In this document: one piece after another, positions 1 through 7,939 of the stretch
Layout: each line of letters opens with the position of its first letter
Position numbering within the stretch: position 1 is the stretch's first letter
Assembly: GCA_045589455.1 (NCBI GenBank)
Contig: JAZNPC010000094.1
Span: 1-18,863, forward strand
From: RGIG990 sp045589455
Lineage (GTDB): Bacteria > Verrucomicrobiota > Kiritimatiellia > RFP12 > UBA3636
DNA length: 18,863 nt
Direction: 5' to 3'
The notes under the pieces: model-generated
Seen by the model: the letters and a program-made list of their open reading frames with translations, nothing else
Databases searched by the model: none
What the model was told of the DNA's origin: nothing
Position numbers and translations under genes: made by a program

Positions 1-126
1 TACGATTTCGCTATCCCTTCTTCTCGCCTATGCCTCGCAACATAAACCTTGGGAGTCGCTATTGGGTTGGTCGGTAACTACCCCCCGTTGGACTTTCACC
101 ATAGAACTATGACATGCCCGTCATAC
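1..126 (-). mobile_element. 5' end of a group II intron, probably bacterial class C, cut by the window edge
   Basis: Read on the minus strand, the sequence from 126 begins GTATGACGGGCATG, close to the group II 5' consensus GUGYG and to the start of known class C introns (the Oceanobacillus iheyensis intron begins GUGUGCCCGGCAUG, from memory). It continues with GGTGAAAGTCC, then GTAGTTACCGACC and AGCGACTCCCAAGG, which resemble domain I of these ribozymes. The 5' exon is the T-tract of the terminator at 129-157, so the intron sits directly behind a terminator hairpin in the same orientation, as class C introns do. Only about 126 bases of domain I are visible. The reverse transcriptase/maturase gene, domains V and VI and the 3' junction lie beyond the left edge. 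The group II call is from remembered consensus; the class is inferred from the insertion site. Confidence 0.72.
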
Positions 127-128
127 AT

Positions 129-157
129 AAAAAAGGCGCCCCGAAGGACGCCTTTTT
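129..157 (-). terminator. Intrinsic terminator with UUCG tetraloop
   Basis: On the minus strand the sequence reads an A-run, GGCGTCC, TTCG, GGGCGCC, then six T. The seven GC-rich pairs (one T-G wobble) are extended by A-T pairs from the flanking A and T runs, and the loop is the stable C(UUCG)G tetraloop in this orientation. It lies about 33 bases beyond the stop of the secreted fibronectin-domain protein and should end that transcript. The T-tract is followed two bases later by the start of the putative group II intron. Confidence 0.93.
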
Positions 158-190
158 GTTTTAGTTAGAATTAATTTTGATTAATTCAAC

Positions 191-1789
191 TTATTTTGCT
201 TCTACCTTGAAGAAGCCTGTAGCTGTTGTAGCAGGAACTGTAGCAACGCCATCAGCAAATGTTGCTTCTACCTCTACCCACTCGCCACCTAGTGTCTCGC
301 AGAAGAATACCTTAACTTCTGTGTACTCGCCTTCGATTGTTAGTGTAGCTGTTGTGCCATCGATTGCGATAGCTGCTACAGCAACTGGTGCGAACTCTGG
401 CTCTGGCTCAGCAGGTGTAGCTGTTGTAGCTGTACCTGATGCTGCTGCAGAATCTGTGTAGTTCACGCCATCGCCCTTAGCAACTACAGAGTATGAGTAA
501 TCTGTTGAAGCTGTTAGGTTAGAAGCTGTGAATGTTGTTTCAGTAACTGTTGTTGTTGTACCATTGAAGGTTACATCATAGCCTGTTGCATTAGCAACTG
601 CATCCCATGTTAGAGTTACAGCTGTTTCTGTTGTTGCAGCTGTTACAGATGGTGTGCCTAGCTGAACTGGCTCAGGATCTGGCTCCTCTGATGGTGTGTA
701 CTCACCATAGTAGAACTCTAGAGTATACTGTGCATCAGCAACTAGCTCATCAGTATCAACATAAACCTCATACATTGTACCATACTCATCAGCAATTGGA
801 TTTACAGATAGAGTTGCATCGCCAGAGAATGTACCTGTTGTACTATCGTAAACAATCTCAAATGACTGTGTATCAGAAACAAGTTTAATAGCTGCGATTG
901 GACCAAGCTCTTCTGCTGTAGCTGGATCTGCTGCAATATTCCAAATTGTTGCTGTATTATAAGCATTACCTGTTAGTTGAACAGTCTGACCATTATACTC
1001 TTCATTCAAGTAGAACTCATATGACCAGTCAGCTGTTACATCAACATTGTCCAAGAAAACCTTGTCGCCAACGATAGATGCAGTCTCGATTACAGCAGCA
1101 GCTTCCTGAGATGCAGCAAAGTTATCTACAAAACCTGTACCGCGGAAAGAAACAGAGTTAACTTCGCCTTCTGAACCATCCTTAGCTGATAGAATAGCAG
1201 TTGCTCCAGCAAGTGTTGTCATTTGTGTATCATCAATAAAGAAAGACAAATCTTCGCCTTCAAGCATAATGCGTAGAGAATATGTCTGACCATCAACTAG
1301 AGTAGCGCCTGTTAGCTCAACCCAAGAAGCAGCATCCTGACCTGTACGACCCCATGCGCATAGAACGCTGTTTGTAACTTCGCCAGTTGTTTCATCAGCG
1401 ATGTTCTTTAGATAAACAGCTGTGTGAACATCTGTCTCTGAAACTGTTGGAGCAGTATCTGAACCAACGAATGTTACATCTGCATCAATGTATGTGATAG
1501 CTGTTGTATCGTTATCTGCATTAGGTGTCCAGGTTAGATCTGTACCCTGTGTGTTTAGCTTTAGCTTGTCGCTCTCAAATGTTGTAAGATCACCCTCTTC
1601 AGATGTCCACCAACCATTCTGAGTTGTTGCATAAGCAGCATTCAATGCATTTGTCAATGTGCCACCCTCTTCAATAGCTAGTCCATCAAAGTCCATTGAC
1701 CACCAAGAAGTCTCAGTTGCCAATGCACTTGAAGAAGCTACTAAAACTGCTGACATCATTGCAGTTGTTAGAATTTTAGAGAATTTCAT
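191..1789 (-). CDS. Secreted protein with concanavalin-like region, fibronectin type III domain and C-terminal FFKV module
   Basis: Protein of 532 residues, probably exported. Residues 1-24 form a signal peptide (positive MKFSK, hydrophobic core, ALA cleavage site before TETSWW). Residues about 28-225 look like a LamG/concanavalin-type beta-sandwich, with a SWWSMDFDG opening, a YSLRIMLEGEDLSFFIDD strand pattern and a GTGFVDNF end. Residues about 235-365 have no recognised fold. An EEPDPEPVQ linker leads to a fibronectin type III domain (about 373-455, with LTWDAVANATGYDV and TDYSYSVVAKGDG). A second PEPEPEF linker precedes a C-terminal beta module of about 65 residues ending GFFKVEAK. The start is supported by AGGAG seven bases upstream. 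It has its own strong promoter and terminator, so it is a single-gene unit and perhaps highly expressed. No catalytic residues or surface anchor are visible. A role in surface structure or polysaccharide binding is a guess. Confidence 0.93.
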   Translation of the reverse strand: MKFSKILTTAMMSAVLVASSSALATETSWWSMDFDGLAIEEGGTLTNALNAAYATTQNGWWTSEEGDLTTFESDKLKLNTQGTDLTWTPNADNDTTAITYIDADVTFVGSDTAPTVSETDVHTAVYLKNIADETTGEVTNSVLCAWGRTGQDAASWVELTGATLVDGQTYSLRIMLEGEDLSFFIDDTQMTTLAGATAILSAKDGSEGEVNSVSFRGTGFVDNFAASQEAAAVIETASIVGDKVFLDNVDVTADWSYEFYLNEEYNGQTVQLTGNAYNTATIWNIAADPATAEELGPIAAIKLVSDTQSFEIVYDSTTGTFSGDATLSVNPIADEYGTMYEVYVDTDELVADAQYTLEFYYGEYTPSEEPDPEPVQLGTPSVTAATTETAVTLTWDAVANATGYDVTFNGTTTTVTETTFTASNLTASTDYSYSVVAKGDGVNYTDSAAASGTATTATPAEPEPEFAPVAVAAIAIDGTTATLTIEGEYTEVKVFFCETLGGEWVEVEATFADGVATVPATTATGFFKVEAK

Positions 1790-1869
1790 GTTCTCGCTCC
1801 TATTTTCGTGTTTATTAGTTAGTTAATTACGACTAAAAAAGTTGTGTACCTATCCCAACTTTCTGTTAA

Positions 1870-1899
1870 ATTATAGTACTTATATAAGTTATTAGTCAA
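1870..1899 (-). promoter_or_regulatory. Strong sigma-70-type promoter for the secreted fibronectin-domain gene
   Basis: On the minus strand: -35 TTGACT (1899-1894), an 18-base spacer, -10 TATAAT (1875-1870). The -10 is a perfect match and the -35 differs at one position. A- and T-runs lie just upstream (about 1905-1945) and could act as an UP element. The predicted start near 1863 gives a leader of about 70 bases before the ATG at 1789. The rest of 1790-1981 is AT-rich with no gene seen. Confidence 0.85.
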
Positions 1900-1981
1900 C
1901 CCTATTTCATAAAAAAACAAATATTTTTCATTTTTTTTGCATATGTAATGCTAATTTTACCATTTTTTACCAAATTTGGGG

Positions 1982-3046
1982 TTATAGATATTCCTTTATA
2001 ACTTTATCGACCTCAATAGCATCCTTCTCAGGCATTAAGCAGCGATATTTTTCAATATACTTTAATAGAGCTGCTGTATTGATTGGTTTTGGTGTCTCAC
2101 CAACTGTACGCTCAAAGTTCTTATAAAGGATATTATCCTTAGCCTCCTGAGGGAGGTTGAAGCCCGTGTGAATTCTATTTGCAAAGCCTTGGAACTTTTC
2201 TTCTGTGGCAATGTAACGGTAAACACGGTCATACAACCATTCCTGAGATTCGTGGCTTCCTGGAACAATATCTGTACCAAATTGAATTCTCTCTGAATAT
2301 TTTGTGAAAAATTCCTTGTAATATTCAAACCTAGCATCAAAGCCTAGATACATTTCTCCTCCTGGAGTTATATCTACACCCATATTTGGATACTTTGCAA
2401 ATGCCTCTTCTAGCTTTTCTGGGCAGCCAGAGAAGAATAGGAAGTGGGCAAAGTTTACGCAAAGATTAGGGTGATGCTCAAGAATTGCAAAGGTCTGACG
2501 AACTACTTCTTCATAAGAAGCATAATCGCCATCACCATAGAACCAACCAAGTTGTCTTAATCTTTCAACATCTGGATTGCTTTTATCCCAATATTCCTCT
2601 GGATCGTTTACATGGAAAATTAAGTGTGTCTGATCCTTCTCTAATTCAGCAAAAAATGGATCATAGAAGCTATCTGACATATCGCGACCAATCATCTTAT
2701 GGTGGCTTGGCTTACCCTCAAGCATCTTAATACCATCAAAGCCAATTTCCATAAGCTCATGATACTGTGTGACCAAATCCATTCCCTCTGGCATTTGGTC
2801 AGGCACAGGATACTTGTGATATGTGACTCCACCATGTGCGAAGGTATTCTTGTTTACATGCTTATAAACTGCTTGGATGATGTTGTTAGAAACATTCATG
2901 TCTCCTGCTGGAAGAGCAGCAAGATTGATTGCTTTCAAACCAAATTTATTACGATAGTGCTCTAGGCCATCGATAAAATAATTTCCCAATTTGTCATACC
3001 AACCCATAATGTGGATATGGGAATCAATAACTGTATCTTTTGCCAT
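1982..3046 (-). CDS. Amidohydrolase family (amidohydrolase 2-like) metal-dependent hydrolase
   Basis: Protein of 354 residues without a signal peptide, so cytoplasmic. It carries the amidohydrolase metal and catalytic set in order: HIH at residues 10-12 in DSHIHIMG, His145 (LIFHVND), His201 (VNFAHFLFF) and Asp259 (QFGTDIV). These fit a TIM-barrel hydrolase or decarboxylase of the amidohydrolase 2 type; the substrate cannot be read from sequence. Length is normal for the family. The start has TAGGAG six bases upstream. The gene follows the Gfo/Idh/MocA oxidoreductase after 53 bases, so the two probably act on one sugar- or cyclitol-like compound. A TATAAT at 3075-3070 in that gap has no good -35 partner, so a separate promoter is doubtful. 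No clear terminator follows the gene. Confidence 0.9.
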   Translation of the reverse strand: MAKDTVIDSHIHIMGWYDKLGNYFIDGLEHYRNKFGLKAINLAALPAGDMNVSNNIIQAVYKHVNKNTFAHGGVTYHKYPVPDQMPEGMDLVTQYHELMEIGFDGIKMLEGKPSHHKMIGRDMSDSFYDPFFAELEKDQTHLIFHVNDPEEYWDKSNPDVERLRQLGWFYGDGDYASYEEVVRQTFAILEHHPNLCVNFAHFLFFSGCPEKLEEAFAKYPNMGVDITPGGEMYLGFDARFEYYKEFFTKYSERIQFGTDIVPGSHESQEWLYDRVYRYIATEEKFQGFANRIHTGFNLPQEAKDNILYKNFERTVGETPKPINTAALLKYIEKYRCLMPEKDAIEVDKVIKEYL

Positions 3047-3099
3047 AAATTTCTCCTACTTACAAAATAATTATAAATTAAAATTTATTTTTGTTTGCA

Positions 3100-4287
3100 T
3101 TATTTTGAAAAGTACTTCAAAATGTCTGCATCAACTGGAGGAACATCAAACGGCATGTTATCCTCACGAATTGAGCGTGTTCCCATGACGCCAGTTGCAA
3201 CTGAGTTTCTTGCTGCCAATGGTGAATTTACTCCTGCTCCTGCTAAGCCCTTTGCATATTTAACAAAGGAATCAACAATTAGTGGGTCTGCACCACCATG
3301 TAGGTCATAGCCATTGATTACGCGAATAATCTCATCTTGCTCACCCCAGCCGTGGCGAGAACGAGAAATAGCAATCTTTGTCTCTGTGATATTTTCAATG
3401 CGGCCCTCATCACCAATAAAGGTATAGTTACGGCAAGCATCAGGAGCATACTGGCACTGCATATAGTTTGCTGTGACTCCATTGTCTAGCTGCATCATAA
3501 TTGTGCTTGAGTCCTCAACATCTATCACAGGTGAAATACCGGTCTGAGAAAGTGGTGGCCAATGCTTATCATCAAAACGTGCACAACCAAGCTCATCAGG
3601 AGAGCGGCGATTCTTGCAACGATTGTAAACAGAAAGCTTACCCATACCAATAACGCGCTTTGTGTAGCCACCAGAAAGCCAATGAATAACATCAATATCA
3701 TGTGCACCCTTCTGAAGAAGAAGTCCTGTTGTGTTCTTCTGCTCTGAATGCCAATCCTTAAAGTATGCGTCACCTCCATAGTTAATGAAGTGGCGGCACC
3801 ATACTGTCTGAAGATTACCGATTGCACCCTCATCAATCAAACGCTTCATTGTTGTGACAAATGCCATATGACGCATATTGTGACCAACAAATAGACGAGC
3901 CTTCTTTTCCTTTGTTAGACGCAAAATTTTGTCGCAACCCTCAATTGTAATTGCCATTGGCTTCTCTAGGTAAACTGCCTTTCCTGCCTCGATTGCGGCA
4001 AGAGCCATTTCCTCATGACAATAGTCTGGTGTTGTGATAAATACTGCATCAACATCATCTCTATCTAGTACGCGGCGATAATCCTCACAGCAATACATTT
4101 TTGGTGCATTATCTTCTCTTTTGCGAACATCCTCCCAGCCCTTAAAGGCTTCCTTGCGGATATCGCACAGTGCCACCACGCGTGAGCCTTCACCTGGCTT
4201 ATGTGCTAGAGAAGCTAGCCATCCACGACCACCTGCACCTAGTACGCCAATTCTCAATTCATCACTTGCTTTCATCTTTTTAGCCAT
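3100..4287 (-). CDS. Gfo/Idh/MocA family NAD(P)-dependent oxidoreductase
   Basis: Protein of 395 residues, cytoplasmic. The N-terminal Rossmann fold starts IGVLGAGGRG (nucleotide-binding glycines at 17-22), followed by VALCDIR at the end of strand 2 and VFITTPDYCHEE. The family signature EKP is at 108-110, with Lys109 the usual active-site lysine. The C-terminal catalytic domain has KGAHDIDVIHWLSGG (193-207), resembling the GxxxD-DxxxH motif of this family. Members oxidise or reduce sugars, inositols and related polyols, or act by redox-assisted hydrolysis; the substrate here is unknown. AAGGAG lies six bases before the ATG. It follows recN by 59 bases and precedes the amidohydrolase by 53, a likely two-enzyme catabolic pair. 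No signal peptide or Tat motif is visible, although many PVC-group relatives are Tat-exported. Confidence 0.93.
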   Translation of the reverse strand: MAKKMKASDELRIGVLGAGGRGWLASLAHKPGEGSRVVALCDIRKEAFKGWEDVRKREDNAPKMYCCEDYRRVLDRDDVDAVFITTPDYCHEEMALAAIEAGKAVYLEKPMAITIEGCDKILRLTKEKKARLFVGHNMRHMAFVTTMKRLIDEGAIGNLQTVWCRHFINYGGDAYFKDWHSEQKNTTGLLLQKGAHDIDVIHWLSGGYTKRVIGMGKLSVYNRCKNRRSPDELGCARFDDKHWPPLSQTGISPVIDVEDSSTIMMQLDNGVTANYMQCQYAPDACRNYTFIGDEGRIENITETKIAISRSRHGWGEQDEIIRVINGYDLHGGADPLIVDSFVKYAKGLAGAGVNSPLAARNSVATGVMGTRSIREDNMPFDVPPVDADILKYFSK

Positions 4288-4346
4288 TGTTTTCTCCTTT
4301 TTGGAAATATTGTTTTTATAAATTAATTTGTTATTAGAAATCCGTT

Positions 4347-6014
4347 TTAGTGTGCTGAGCTTAATAGCTCGCGTGCGTGGTCCTTTGTCACAGAGGTTAG
4401 CCCTGCCCCACCAAGCATACGCACAAGCTCTTCAACACGCTCCTCTTGCGAGAGCACATCAATATGGGTTGATGTTCTTCCATCAGCAACAGACTTTGCC
4501 ACAGCAAAATGTGTTGTTCCACACGCTGCCACCTGAGGAAGGTGTGTAATGCAAATTACTAGATGAGTCTTGGCAACGTGGGCAAGCTTTTTACCAACTG
4601 TATGAGCAATTTCTCCACCGATATTAGCATCAATTTCATCAAATACAAGAATTGGTATTTGATCATGCTCAGCGAGTGATGTTTTAAGTGCAAGCATCAC
4701 GCGAGAAATTTCACCACTTGAAGCAATCATTCTTAGTGGACGTTCTGGCTCGCCAAGGTTTGGAGTAAAGCCGAACTCTGCCACATCAAAGCCTGTTGGA
4801 CCTTCTCCCTCTTTTAATTCAATTGTAAATGCTGCTTGAGCAATGCCTAAATCAGCTAGCTCCTTTGATACGGCCTTTGCAAGAAGCTTTGCTGCTGAGC
4901 TACGCTTTTCATGTAGCTTTGCTCCTGCAGCATTTAGTTGAGAAGAAAGTGCTTCTATTTCTGCATCAATTTTTTCTGCGCGCTCTCCGCGAGAAGAAAG
5001 CTCTGCTAGCCGTGTGCTTCCCTTTTCATAAAAGTCTAAAACCGCATCAAGTGTTTTTCCATATTTAGATTTTAAGCGCTCAACTAAATTTACTCTATCC
5101 TCTAACCATTGGATTCTATCTGGTGAAATGTCTAAGCGTGAAGCAACATCTGCAATATTTTTTGCAAGCTCAGAAATTTGAATAGAAATCGACTTCGCTT
5201 CCTCAGACCAATCCTCTGCATTTGATGAGCCAAGAGTATTCATTTCATCAATTAGACGAATTGCAGCAGCAACAGAATTTGTTGCTGCCATATTATCATC
5301 GGTTAAAGCAGCTAATGCACCATTTGCGAGTTCAATAATTCTAGCAGCATTTGATGCTTCTGTATATTCTGCAATAAGTGGCTCACCATCATCCTCAGAA
5401 AGCTTTGCTGCTTCAATTTCTTCAATCTGATATTTTAAAACATCAAGCTCACGTTCTGTTGCTTCGGCTGTGCCAAAAAGCTCCTCTCGCTCTGCAAGCT
5501 TTGCTTTACGCTGCTCCCAAATTAAAGAAAATTCTTCTCGCTCCTTTTGGCAATGGCCATAGGAATCAATTGCATCAAGCTGAAAGGATTGATTAAGCAA
5601 GGATTGATTATCATGTGGACCATGCATATCAACAAGATGTGCACCAAGCTTTGCAAGAAGTCCTGCTGTTGCAGGACAGCTATTAACAGAGCAACGGCCA
5701 GTACCTGTAGAGGAAATGGTTCGCTTCAAAAGTAAAAGCGAACCCTCGCAAGGGGAAATATCTGCTTCTTCTAGAATTGGAGCAATTGCTTTTTCTGTTT
5801 CTGCAGACAAATCAATTTCTGCAGTAACTATCGCTTGTGTTGCTCCATGGCGGATAGCACTCTTATCTGCACGACCACCAGTAAGCAAATCTATAGCACC
5901 GATTAACACAGACTTTCCTGCACCTGTTTCACCAGTTACGGTATTTAGTCCTTCTTTAAATTCAATCTCTGCATGTTCAACAACTGCGAGATCCTTTACA
6001 GTAATGCGTATCAT
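4347..6014 (-). CDS. recN: DNA repair protein RecN
   Basis: SMC-like ATPase for recombinational repair of double-strand breaks. The 555-residue length is typical of RecN. The Walker A motif GETGAGKS is at 28-35 after the usual opening (IRITVKDLAVVEHAEIEF, then GLNTVTGETGAGKS). A central coiled-coil region spans about 155-360. The C-terminal ATPase half has SSGEISRVMLALK (ABC signature) and the Walker B region LVFDEIDANIGGEIA near residue 455. The ATG is fixed by a TAG stop codon immediately before it in frame. No convincing Shine-Dalgarno sequence precedes it, unlike the neighbouring genes. It lies 43 bases after a secreted protein gene and 59 before the oxidoreductase gene. No LexA-type operator was recognised. 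Confidence 0.97.
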   Translation of the reverse strand: MIRITVKDLAVVEHAEIEFKEGLNTVTGETGAGKSVLIGAIDLLTGGRADKSAIRHGATQAIVTAEIDLSAETEKAIAPILEEADISPCEGSLLLLKRTISSTGTGRCSVNSCPATAGLLAKLGAHLVDMHGPHDNQSLLNQSFQLDAIDSYGHCQKEREEFSLIWEQRKAKLAEREELFGTAEATERELDVLKYQIEEIEAAKLSEDDGEPLIAEYTEASNAARIIELANGALAALTDDNMAATNSVAAAIRLIDEMNTLGSSNAEDWSEEAKSISIQISELAKNIADVASRLDISPDRIQWLEDRVNLVERLKSKYGKTLDAVLDFYEKGSTRLAELSSRGERAEKIDAEIEALSSQLNAAGAKLHEKRSSAAKLLAKAVSKELADLGIAQAAFTIELKEGEGPTGFDVAEFGFTPNLGEPERPLRMIASSGEISRVMLALKTSLAEHDQIPILVFDEIDANIGGEIAHTVGKKLAHVAKTHLVICITHLPQVAACGTTHFAVAKSVADGRTSTHIDVLSQEERVEELVRMLGGAGLTSVTKDHARELLSSAH

Positions 6015-6057
6015 CTAATATTCTTGCTCAAATGAGTTATAATCAAAGGGTGTAGGA

Positions 6058-7923
6058 TTACTCAGCCTCGTCCCAGGTTTCTTCAATAAACTCAATCTCT
6101 TCATATTCTTGTGGAGGAGTATCTTCCTGATAATATTCACACTCATACATGATGACTTCATTTATAGAAAATGTAGCAAGATTTGCAATTAAAAGTAATG
6201 TATCCTTACCAATTACAACACCCTCATAAATACTATCATTATTTGCAAATCCATTTACAAAAACAATGGCATCAGATTGCTTGCTAGGGATAAGTCCTGC
6301 CTCTTTTAGAACATCTTCTCCCCCCATTAAAGTTGCTGCTATATTATAAAACTTATTAAATAAACCTGCAGGAGAAATCTGCATTACAGCATAAGGTTTA
6401 TTGTCAGAAATATTTGTCATTGCGGAACGAATAAATTCATTTGATTTTGTTTCTTCAAATTTATCCTTTAATTGAGCAACATCCATTGATTCAGGAGCAA
6501 TATATGAATATGTTTCTTTACCCTCAATAAAAGTTTGCATTGTATAGCTGTCTGGGATAGTAATATTAACAGACTTAGCAACTGCAAGACATTCATCCAT
6601 CTCTTCAATTTCGCTTTCAGAAGAATTCTTTTTAACCTCATTCAATGCTGCTTTTAAATTGAAATTAACTGCTAATGGATTCATAAGTGCAACCAAAGGA
6701 GATGCTGGCTTATAATCGGCTTTCTCTAATACATAATTATATATATCAAGAATTACCTTATATGATGCTTTTTCATAAGGAGAAATATCAAAGCCATTCT
6801 TATATGTTGTTTTTTCTACTAATATTAAATTATTATTTTCTGTTATATCAATATCAAAACAAACCTCTTCCATAGCCTCACTAACAGCGTAGGTATCATT
6901 TGCAAATTTCTTAATACCTTCATACAATTTGACATTCATACCTTCTTCTTTAAGGGAAGAGAAAAGATTAGTAATTTCTTCTTTCTTTAATAATTCTGTA
7001 TAAATCTCATCAAATTCTGACTGAGTCATTGCCAATGCAGAAATTAATTGATTAAGTATGCGCTTCTCAAATTTATTTTCTTTAATTATACCAGAAAACA
7101 AACTGTTAGATTTGATTTTTACAGCTTCATCAATAGAAACAAATGAAGAATGGGAATCTAATAGTTTGCCATACTCTGTTGTTTTATCAATGCGTGTGAT
7201 AGATTCTAAAATCAGTCCTAAATCCTTTTTATATGTTAAACCAACTTCTGATGTTTTATATGTGTTTATTACATCAAAAGCAGTCTTCATTACGGAAACA
7301 AAAACCTTCTTCAATGATTTTGGAGCACCTTCAAACTCCATCTCTTCAATTTCTTCTGGGCTAAAAGAAATCTCACCGATAGAATCACTGCGTTGAGAAA
7401 TTGTAACCAAATCTGCCTTTAGTGAAGTCTTAAAATCATATCCGTTTGATGCAGCAATGTTCTCACATAATTTCTGTTTATTACTGAAGATTGCATATCC
7501 ATCCTTTAGTACAACAAAATAATCTTCTGCATTAGAATAAAGTTGCTTTTCTTCATTGATAAGTTCAACATTAAGTTTAGAAATTACCTCTTCCTTAGCA
7601 GATACATAAGGGATACAAATAACAAAAGCATCAGGTTCAAATTCTTCAGAATCTGTAATTTCCTTTTCTTCATCTACATAAACATATCCTGTCAGAGGTT
7701 TATCCAAAGCTGGTGTTATGAAATTTTCTGATATTGCTTGGGCTAAAAGCATTGGCACACAGTATGCCACAATACCAAGCTGTAAATCTGTACCTATAGC
7801 AGTAGCAACATTGCTGACTTCATTTATGCTTTTTACACGAATAGCACAATACTCAACAAGCTCTGCTTTTCCATTAAATACTAATGCAAAAATTGCAACA
7901 AAAAATACAATTATTTTTTTCAT
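6058..7923 (-). CDS. Secreted or periplasmic protein of unknown function, acidic C-terminus
   Basis: Protein of 621 residues. Residues 1-20 are a signal peptide (MKK, a hydrophobic stretch, FNGKA). The mature part is mostly alpha/beta with no catalytic motif. Features include PDAFVICIPY near 100, YFVVLKDGYAIFSN near 135-150, and SPLVALMNPLAVNFNLKAAL near 405. This layout, with repeated 'value / constant / inhibitor' style segments, recalls DUF3352-type exported proteins, but the resemblance is weak. The last 25 residues are strongly acidic (EEYEEIEFIEETWDEAE). AAAGGG lies about seven bases before the ATG. The gene starts 16 bases after the stop of the YdjY-like gene, so translation may be linked, and it precedes recN by 43 bases. 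Function unknown; it probably works with the YdjY-like protein in the cell envelope. Confidence 0.85.
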   Translation of the reverse strand: MKKIIVFFVAIFALVFNGKAELVEYCAIRVKSINEVSNVATAIGTDLQLGIVAYCVPMLLAQAISENFITPALDKPLTGYVYVDEEKEITDSEEFEPDAFVICIPYVSAKEEVISKLNVELINEEKQLYSNAEDYFVVLKDGYAIFSNKQKLCENIAASNGYDFKTSLKADLVTISQRSDSIGEISFSPEEIEEMEFEGAPKSLKKVFVSVMKTAFDVINTYKTSEVGLTYKKDLGLILESITRIDKTTEYGKLLDSHSSFVSIDEAVKIKSNSLFSGIIKENKFEKRILNQLISALAMTQSEFDEIYTELLKKEEITNLFSSLKEEGMNVKLYEGIKKFANDTYAVSEAMEEVCFDIDITENNNLILVEKTTYKNGFDISPYEKASYKVILDIYNYVLEKADYKPASPLVALMNPLAVNFNLKAALNEVKKNSSESEIEEMDECLAVAKSVNITIPDSYTMQTFIEGKETYSYIAPESMDVAQLKDKFEETKSNEFIRSAMTNISDNKPYAVMQISPAGLFNKFYNIAATLMGGEDVLKEAGLIPSKQSDAIVFVNGFANNDSIYEGVVIGKDTLLLIANLATFSINEVIMYECEYYQEDTPPQEYEEIEFIEETWDEAE

Positions 7924-7939
7924 AATATGACCCTTTCTA

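Noticed and set aside
1..126. Fragment of a ribosomal RNA or tRNA gene
   Set aside because: No conserved rRNA core or cloverleaf was found; the sequence fits group II intron domain I on the minus strand better.
177..461. Plus-strand open frame of 94 codons
   Set aside because: It is antisense to the biased Ala/Thr/Val-rich 3' part of the secreted fibronectin-domain gene, which has signal peptide, domains, promoter and terminator on the other strand.
1971..1980. CCAAATTTGG palindrome as terminator of the amidohydrolase gene
   Set aside because: The palindrome has no loop and is not followed by a T-tract on the minus strand.
5716..6018. Plus-strand open frame of 100 codons
   Set aside because: It is antisense to the start of recN, including the Walker A region, and has no independent support.
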